Source: Diogma glabrata
Taxonomy: Eukaryota > Arthropoda > Insecta > Diptera > Cylindrotomidae
Reading direction: 5' to 3'
Assembly: GCA_963693315.1 (NCBI GenBank)
Contig: OY856186.1
Location: forward strand, 91,119,554-91,183,553
Length of the DNA stretch: 64,000 nt
The notes beneath the pieces were generated by a model that searched no databases, had not been told where the DNA came from, and was given only the letters and a program-made list of their open reading frames with translations. Of this stretch, positions 57,852 through 64,000 are shown piece after piece (positions within the stretch are counted from its first letter, which is position 1; each line of letters begins with the position of its first letter). A program made the translations under genes and the position numbers.

Positions 57852-58092
57852 CCGGGACGAGGCTTAGTTACGCCCTCGGCAAGAATAACATTTGACGCCC
57901 CTCCCACCTCTCATTTCTATAGAGTTGGTTTTCGTTAACCACTTTTGTTTTAAACACTGTTTAAAACAATGTTAAACAAATTGTTTTTAGGCAAACGGCT
58001 GTAAAGTTTTACTTTACTGCCGCTGGAGAGTAGCTAAAGTCTTACTTTTTAGCAGGCGGCTGCAAAAGTAACGCCATTTTTATTTTATCTGC

Positions 58093-58205
58093 CGGCGGTT
58101 GTAAAGTAACTTACATATTTTTACGGCGGCTGTAAAGTAATTTTCATATTTTTACGGCGGCAGTAAAGCAATTTTCATATTTTTACGGCGGCAGTAAAGT
58201 AAAAT
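58093..58205. repeat. 31-bp minisatellite (CGGCGGCTGTAAAGTAATTT)
   Basis: CGGCGG starts at 58093, 58124, 58155 and 58186, an exact 31-bp period. Looser GGCGGCTG versions occur at 58063. The GC-rich half contrasts with the AT-rich half. Confidence 0.9.
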
Positions 58206-58576
58206 AACATGATATTATTAATGTGTTCAAAACAGAATGCATTTCAGTTCATTTTAATGAATTAAAATCAATAAAAATTAATTTCAGAAAATTTATTACC
58301 TAAAACATATTTATAAAAATTTTGATGCATTAATTTCATATTTTTAAACAAATTTAAACGTTTGCCGAAAAAAAAGTGTATTGACTTCGGAGCAAAAGTG
58401 ACTTTTTGTGTTTCGTCTATAACTGCCAAACTATACACTCAACACAAAAAGTACAACTTTAGCTCCTAATTCAATAATATACTATTTAAAAAAAAAAAAC
58501 AATATTTTGAACAAAAATTGTTTTTTTTAAACACAGCCATATTACTTATTTGCTTTCTAATAGAACTGTTGTATAC

Positions 58577-58640
58577 AGGGGCGGACACAAAGGGGGGTTT
58601 TCGGGTCTGAACCCCCCCCCCTAACCGATAATTTTTCGGT
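58577..58640. repeat. Repeat end beginning CAGGGGCGGACACAAAG
   Basis: CAGGGGCGGA followed by G- and C-runs resembles the termini of hAT-type MITEs in invertebrates. I found no matching opposite terminus nearby. Confidence 0.35.
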
Positions 58641-59015
58641 ATTGTTTTTTAAAGTTAGACATTATTTAGTGTTAACCATAGGAAATTATAGATTAACATC
58701 TCTGAATATCGTAAGATACGATGCTAACTAGGGATCTAAGGTTACTTACTATTGATCTTTGAGGATTTTTTGAACGCTATTTTTAAAGTTTTGTGGATAA
58801 CAATTATCAAGGAAGATCCACGTCAGTAAGGCATTCCAGAGATGCTAGATTCTATTAAAAAAATTTCTTTGAAAAGCTACATCATGTCACTCGAACCTTA
58901 AAAAGATGGGCTGCTATTGATACTCTAATTCAGGTAAAATTGATTTGATCTAGGCAGACACACGCGTTCATCCATAGTGTATTTGTGTACCTTCAAATCA
59001 GCAACATACAACGAA
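58641..59015. other. Interval without recognised feature
   Basis: AT-rich and non-coding. Confidence 0.3.
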
Positions 59016-59019
59016 TTAA

Positions 59020-59345
59020 GCTCATTAGTAAGATTTGAATTGCTGAGCAGCAATTAAAGTCTCACCAAGGTTTTCAACCAACTGTTCCAGATATGTGTGA
59101 CAAAGAAAGTAAATTTCCCGTCGCTCTTCCTTTACGGAAACCGTATTGTCTTTCGTTAAGTATTTTTGACGACTTAAGAAGCTCATAATATTAAAATTAA
59201 TGAACTTCTCAAATATCTTAGCAACAACCGACAAGATTGATATAGGTTTGTAATTTGTTGAATTCGTGTTAGCAACTTTTTTGGAATTGGCTGTATACTG
59301 GCCATTTTTAAGAGCATTTATTTTAAATTTTATTGCTTCTTCACA
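59020..59345 (-). pseudogene. Non-LTR reverse transcriptase N-part
   Basis: The minus-strand frame reads NSTNYKPISILSVVAKIFEK near 59205-59265, the conserved start of the RT fingers (S-x-Y-R-P-I-S-x-L). A tail with VENLGETLI follows. Upstream in the same frame is NALKNGQYTANSKKV, replacing the usual W-x-x-A-x-V-x-P-I-P-K. It is decayed and lacks the catalytic YADD region. Confidence 0.75.
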
Positions 59346-59404
59346 TTTACCCGAAACCTAAAGATCAGACTTCAGAACCATCTATCGGAATAAACCTGCG
59401 CACA

Positions 59405-59590
59405 CCTACGTGTATTATTTCTGAAAAATTAGAAGCAGAAATGTTTGTATTAAACATATATCTCTAAGCCCCTGCCAATCTGCAAATAAGACTAGGATTA
59501 GATTGAAACTGTTTAGGAACATGTAAATTTAAATGAGTGGAAATCAAATTATGGTCTGAACCACCTAAAGGTTCTGATACTTTAATTTAT
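59405..59590 (-). pseudogene. Non-LTR endonuclease C-terminal fragment
   Basis: The minus strand reads VSEPLGGSDHNLISTHLNLH near 59530-59588, the S-D-H motif of the AP-like endonuclease. It lies upstream of the RT fragment in the right order, so both belong to one 5'-truncated, internally deleted copy. Confidence 0.7.
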
Positions 59591-59612
59591 ACCAACGAAA
59601 GATCATTTATCA

Positions 59613-59657
59613 AATTAAAATGCAATATTTAAAAATATACTTTTTACTGTTTATTTT
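59613..59657. repeat. 45-bp inverted repeat, left (partner 61121-61165)
   Basis: It is perfectly complementary to 61121-61165. CATTTA lies just outside on both sides (59604-59609 and 61166-61171). Confidence 0.9.
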
Positions 59658-59664
59658 GTTTTTT

Positions 59665-60965
59665 ACTACAACAATAAGATAGATGAATACATCGCTAATA
59701 ACAACATCGAAAAATTAAGTAAAGATCCAACGAATGAATTCAATGCACAAATAAAAACTATCATCAACAAATCTATCAACATATTAAGTGAAAAGAACAT
59801 AAGGTATAACAAAATGATAAAACCAGCAGCACCAACTATAAGAGGATTACCAAAAATACACAAACCAGATACACCGATAAGACCATTAATTAATTTCACC
59901 ACAGCACCAACATACAGAATAGCGAAGTACATAAACAAACTATTGAAATACCACATAAAATTTGATAACAGTTATTCAGTCAAAAATAACACAGAATTTA
60001 TCAATAGAATATAACCAATAATAATACCTCCCTTCTAAAACTAGCATCGTTTGATATAACCAACATGTATTCTAACATACCAATAAAAGATACAATAAAT
60101 ATAACAAAAAAAAATGTTAATAAAAAATGGTTTAAACCCAACAGATACACAAGAAATAATAAATATAATAACCGAAATAACGAAACAAAACTATTTCACA
60201 CATAACAATGAGTATTATCAACAAACAGAAGGATTACCTATGGGAAGCTATGGGATTACCTATGGGATTACCTATGGGAACTAGCTGCCTACAACCACAT
60301 GATCAATAGATTGAACAATATACCTATGAATGCAGAAAATTATCAAGACGAATTAAACAACATAAAATACATAGCCAGTAAAAACGGATATAAAAATGAA
60401 ATGATTGACACATTAAATAGAAAATATAAAAACAAGAAAAATTTGCAAACCCTAACAACATTGAAGAATGAAGAAAAATTAGCATGCAAAAAATACGTAG
60501 GCGTAACATATAATAAAACAACATTCAAAATAATGCAAAAAAATTTAAAAAAATATGGATATATTGCAGCTTACAAAAACAAAAATAAAATATAAAATTA
60601 CCAAAATACCAAAAAACCCAAACCTTAGACACAGGTGTTTATAAACTTGCTTGTGACGACTGAAGTAAATTTTATATAGGCCAGACGGGGCGGTCCTTCA
60701 CAAAAAAATTTATTGATGACACCATTGAAATTAACAGAAGCGATCCAAAATCCAGAAATGCCCAACATTTCAAAATAGAAAAACACAACTACAACAATAT
60801 CAACACAAATTTAACCATATTACATAAAAAAGAAAAGGACAACATATAGATAGATTAGAAGAAATAGAAATATATAAACATAAAAACAATAACAACATTT
60901 TAAATGATAAAATCACCACTAAAACTAACAAAATATATGACAAAATAATAAAAAAATAGCAGTTG
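59665..60965 (+). pseudogene. Penelope-like element: RT and GIY-YIG endonuclease, decayed
   Basis: The RT part has IRGLPKIHKPDTPIRPLINF (59839-59898), then PTYRIAKYINKLLKYH and, after a shift, ASFDITNMYSNIPI near 60045, the D-containing palm motif. Frames then break up, and much of the palm and thumb is missing or scrambled, although a frame at 60299-60595 keeps linker sequence. At 60630-60700 GVYKLACDD and FYIGQTGRSFTKKF form the GIY-YIG nuclease with its YIGQTGR core, interrupted by one stop. This RT/GIY-YIG order defines Penelope-like elements. The 5' part is missing. Confidence 0.88.
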
Positions 60966-61120
60966 AAATAGTATGTAAGTAATAGTTTAAGCAAAAATTG
61001 TAATAATAATTTAAGAACTGAGGATGACGAAAGTCGAAATCGATATTCTATAAAAAAAAATAAAATTCAAATTGTTACTATAAGGAAGTTTATATTATTA
61101 TTAATAAAATAAAAAAATTA

Positions 61121-61165
61121 AAAATAAACAGTAAAAAGTATATTTTTAAATATTGCATTTTAATT
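61121..61165. repeat. 45-bp inverted repeat, right (partner 59613-59657)
   Basis: This is the reverse complement of the left copy with no mismatch. It lies just after the 3' untranslated part of the Penelope-like element. Confidence 0.9.
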
Positions 61166-61394
61166 CATTTACTAATTTGACCAGGAATGTCAGGAGCTCT
61201 GGTAGGTAGTTTGGCCATTATATCCAAATGAAAATAAATATAAAAATAAAATAATAATATAATAATAATATAGTATAAATTTTGTTTGACTAAAATGTTT
61301 TAGTATCAATAAATTCGTTCCCTTCTCAATAATGAAACCCCAACAAAAATATTTGTTTTCCAGCCAAATTGGCGCTTCGAAACAAACAAAGATT

Positions 61395-61530
61395 AACATA
61401 TTTGTTTAACACTTGTTTTTTACGCACGTTAAGCGTGTCGTAACGTGTGTAAAAAACAAGTGTTAATCAAATATGTTATTCAACGAATTACGCCAAGAGC
61501 CTACGGCAAAAAGTGTAAACTATGAACAGA
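61395..61530 (+). repeat. Hairpin plus short conserved frame, copy 3
   Basis: Arms 61395-61431 and 61441-61478 (AACATATTTG...; ...CAAATATGTT) form a hairpin. ATGTTATTCAACGAATTACG then follows, opening a 34-codon frame beginning MLFNELRQEPTAKSVNYE. The copy at 57280 on the minus strand begins MLFENLRQVPTANSVNY. Confidence 0.7.
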
Positions 61531-61639
61531 GATTATTTAATATTTGGTTCCACAACAAAAATACCTTAACGATTTAAGTCCTAATATCTATACAGTCCAA
61601 TAGTATATTAAACTAGATAAACGAAGACGAAAAATAACA

Positions 61640-61860
61640 GAAATCGACAGTTTATTCTAACAACATTTTCAAAAGAATTTGCACCTTCTCTTACCAAAAT
61701 TTTCTACAAATCCTGTAGATCTGATATTTCTCTTTCGTGCTGGAAGTTAGCCAATATCCAGCCCATCCCCAAAACAAAACAAAATGTGATATTTCAAATC
61801 AGAGACCGCAATACCCTTGCTCCTTGTTCTATCTAAAATATATGAACATTATATTAATAC
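61640..61860 (+). pseudogene. Non-LTR reverse transcriptase fragment
   Basis: SLSCWKLANIQPIPKTKQN (61729-61785), then after a frameshift IPLLLVLSKIYEH, match the RT start block (S-W-K-x-A-x-V-x-P-I-P-K ... R-P-I-x-L-L-x-x-L-S-K-x-x-E). It is a short dead fragment on the plus strand. Confidence 0.75.
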
Positions 61861-62430
61861 ACAGCAGTAATGCCAGATCGGGTGATCTTTTTCCGTTTAT
61901 CCGTGGATATTAGGGTTCCGTTTTTTATACGGAACACTATTGGTAAGAGTAAAACGTGTTTTTCACATTATTTCGATTATCTCGATTACTATAAATCCAA
62001 TGAACCTGAAATTTGGCGTGCGTATAAAATTAATCTGTCCACACAAAATGAGGAGCTGAAAAATAAATAAAATGGTTTTCGTTTGGTTAACAAGGCTACG
62101 ATGTGAGGCCTTTGAGAAAATACATTTTTATATCGAGTCAAGTAGGGTATCATATGAAAGGGCTTCACTTCAGTATTTCTAAAAAATGTATTTTGGAATT
62201 TTACACCCCACCATTTTTTGTGTAATTCTAAATAATGGCGTTTTCTGTATCTTTTCTTTCCTCGATTAGCTCCGAGCCTAAGCAATCGAAAATCTTAAAA
62301 AGTATTTTGAATGATAAAAAAATTAGTAGGTTTTAAAAGAAAAATATAGTAAAGTACCAAATACTAATAATTATATTTATTATGGTGGAGGATATGAGAA
62401 GGGGTAAATACACCATTCAAAACCCGGTCA
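61861..62430. other. Interval with GGTTCCG/CGGAAC foldback
   Basis: AGGGTTCCGTTTTTTATACGGAAC near 61909 is a short foldback found in many insect repeats. Two degenerate precursors of the satellite phrase (CAAGTAGGGTATCATATGAAAG near 62139) lead into the array. Confidence 0.45.
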
Positions 62431-63420
62431 AGTGGGGTGTCATTTGAAAAAGCACCAAAATTAAGAAACAGTACAATTTTTTTTAAAATTTTGCGATTCA
62501 CCGTTTTTTAATTATTCTCAAAAAAAGTGCTACAAAAAGTTGGTTCCCTCCCTATACGTTTCTTCGTTGATTGACAGACAAATTTAAAAAAATTCACAGA
62601 GGTAGGAAATTTTATAAACCCTTAACGAAAAATATAGCGATAAGTGATTTTAAGAAATAAGTGATTTTATTTCTATGTGTTTAGGGGATGTGAGTGGGGA
62701 ACGGTGAAAAAAATGTTTTTTTTGCTCGCATGAGTGGGGTGTCATTTGAAAAAGCACCAAAATTAAGACACATTACAATTTTTTTTAGAATTTTGCGATG
62801 CACCGTTTTTGAACTATTCTCAAAAATGTGCAACAAAAAGTTGGTCCCCCCCCCCTATACGTTTTTTCGTTGATTAACAGAAAAACTTGAAAAAATTCAT
62901 AGAGGTAGGAAATTTGATAAACCCTTAACGAAAAATATAGCGAAGCTTAAAGTGATTTCATTTCTATGTGTTTAGAGGATGGGAGTGGGGAAGGGTGAAA
63001 AAAATGTTTTTGGCTCGCATGAGTGGGGTGTCATTTGAAAGAACACCAAAATTAAGAAACATTACAATCTTTTTTAGAATTTTGCGATGCACCGTTTTTG
63101 AATTATTCTAAAAAAAGTGCAACAAAAAGTTGGTCCCTCCCTATACGATTCGTCGTTGATTGACATAAAAATTTGAAAAACTTCACAGAGATAGGAAATT
63201 TGATAAACCCTAATGAAAAATATAGCGAAGCTTCAAGTGGTTTTATTTCTATGTGTTTAGGGGATGGGAGTGGGGAAGGGTGAAAAAAATGTTTTTTGGC
63301 TTGCATGAGTGGGGTGTCATTTGAAAGAACACCAAAAATAAGAAACACTACAATTTTTTTAGAATCTTGCGATGCACAGTTTTTGAATTATTGTCAAAAA
63401 AGACCTATTTTTAGTGTTAA
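62431..63420. repeat. ~290-bp satellite, 3.4 units (AGTGGGGTGTCATTTGAAA)
   Basis: AGTGGGGTGTCATTTGAAA starts at 62431, 62733, 63022 and 63308, giving periods of 302, 289 and 286 bp. Units share AAAAGTTGGTCCC, CTATACG and TTTCTATGTGTTTAGGGGATG. Frames on either strand are by-products. Confidence 0.9.
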
Positions 63421-63593
63421 CACCACTCAACCCCTAAATTTCGTCGTTGATTAACAGAATTGAGTCGTTCCTTAGCTACCATAAACAGCTATGGTCTATG
63501 GATAACATTTAACCTAAAGTAATATTTTTTATATCATTTCGATCAATTTAGATGAGATTGACATTTACTATTGATATTTACGATGAACCATTT

Positions 63594-63714
63594 TTTAGGT
63601 AGATTTCATATAAAAATCTACCTATTGCAATGGGCTTCATCTCGGAATTTCGGAAAAATTTTTGTGCCAAACGACTATATATGATAAGCGGAGACAAAAA
63701 AACAAAAAAAAAAA

Positions 63715-63720
<6 letters not shown>
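63594..63720 (+). repeat. Family with ATATGATAAGCGGAGAC, copy 3, leading into a TA array
   Basis: It starts with the foldback AGGTAGATTTCATATAAAAATCTACCT, then GCAATGGGCTTCATCTCGG and CTATATATGATAAGCGGAGAC, an A-run and ATGTATATAT. Confidence 0.75.

Positions 63721-63797
<77 letters not shown>
63717..63797. repeat. (TA)n microsatellite, ~80 bp
   Basis: Pure TA directly after family copy 3. Confidence 0.97.
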
Positions 63798-63800
<3 letters not shown>

Positions 63801-64000
63801 GATATGAGATATAACGAAAACGACCGGCACTCTCACGGTCGCATTTGTTGAGCTAGATCAAAAAAATTTTCTGTACTTTTGTGTTTTAATAATATCTTGG
63901 ACAAGTTCGTGAATCAGCAAAATCCAACACGTGGTTAAGAAACTAGAGGCTTTTTTCTGAAAAAAATTGATTTTTTAAAACCGTTATAACGGCCGTTTGG

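Overview
This window is AT-rich eukaryotic DNA, almost certainly from an insect and most likely a fly (inference). The evidence is an insect-type, three-exon UDP-glycosyltransferase gene, an errantivirus-type gypsy element with env, an env-bearing BEL/Pao element, Jockey-like non-LTR fragments, a Penelope-like element and long TA microsatellites. I recognise one ordinary host gene, the UGT at 55428-57151 on the minus strand. Nearly everything else is transposable-element DNA, much of it nested, with several target-site duplications (TSDs) that can be read directly.

Left part (1-9557). Copies and half-copies of a DNA-transposon-like family with GGGC(C/G)ATATG termini lie head to head at 1-2394, 2395-3524 and 4225-4645. 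A low-complexity tract (4646-5470), anonymous AT-rich DNA, a broken Jockey-like gag (8090-8925) and an opposite-strand endonuclease fragment (8930-9180) follow.

Central nest (9558-39738). One copy of the GGGC family (pieces 9558-10194, 32899-33172 and 39334-39738) was split by two LTR elements. The first is a gypsy/errantivirus element (10195-32898, TSD TACA, minus strand: gag, pol, env). The second is a non-coding LTR element with a tRNA-Trp type primer-binding site (33173-39333, TSD CACT). The gypsy element was itself hit twice: by a 4.6-kb GGGC-family copy inside its left LTR (10374-14972, TSD ATT) and by a BEL/Pao element at the pol/env junction (16755-25585, TSD GTGAT). The BEL env was in turn hit by a short Jockey-like insert (23489-24230, TSD AACACTTATA). 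The non-coding LTR element carries a 2-kb inverted-repeat element in its left LTR, a diverged second LTR inside it, and a tandem array with a two-step period.

Right part (39739-64000). A 513-bp TTAA-flanked MITE and fragments of non-LTR and gypsy elements come first. A 205-bp near-perfect palindrome follows, then a structurally complete Mag-like gypsy element with one uninterrupted 1425-codon gag-pol frame (43978-49155, TSD CTTAC). Next are a 420-bp repeat array, TA microsatellites and a decayed Helitron helicase whose 3' terminus lies at the edge of a TA array. The UGT gene lies beyond these, with a 292-bp inverted repeat about 120 bp upstream of its start codon. The end holds a 31-bp minisatellite, non-LTR fragments, a Penelope-like element with GIY-YIG domain flanked by 45-bp perfect inverted repeats, and a 290-bp satellite.

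Two small repeat families look undescribed to me: a hairpin followed by a short conserved reading frame (three copies), and a short sequence that in two of three copies leads straight into a long TA array. I see no prokaryotic features, CRISPR arrays, rRNA genes or convincing tRNA genes.
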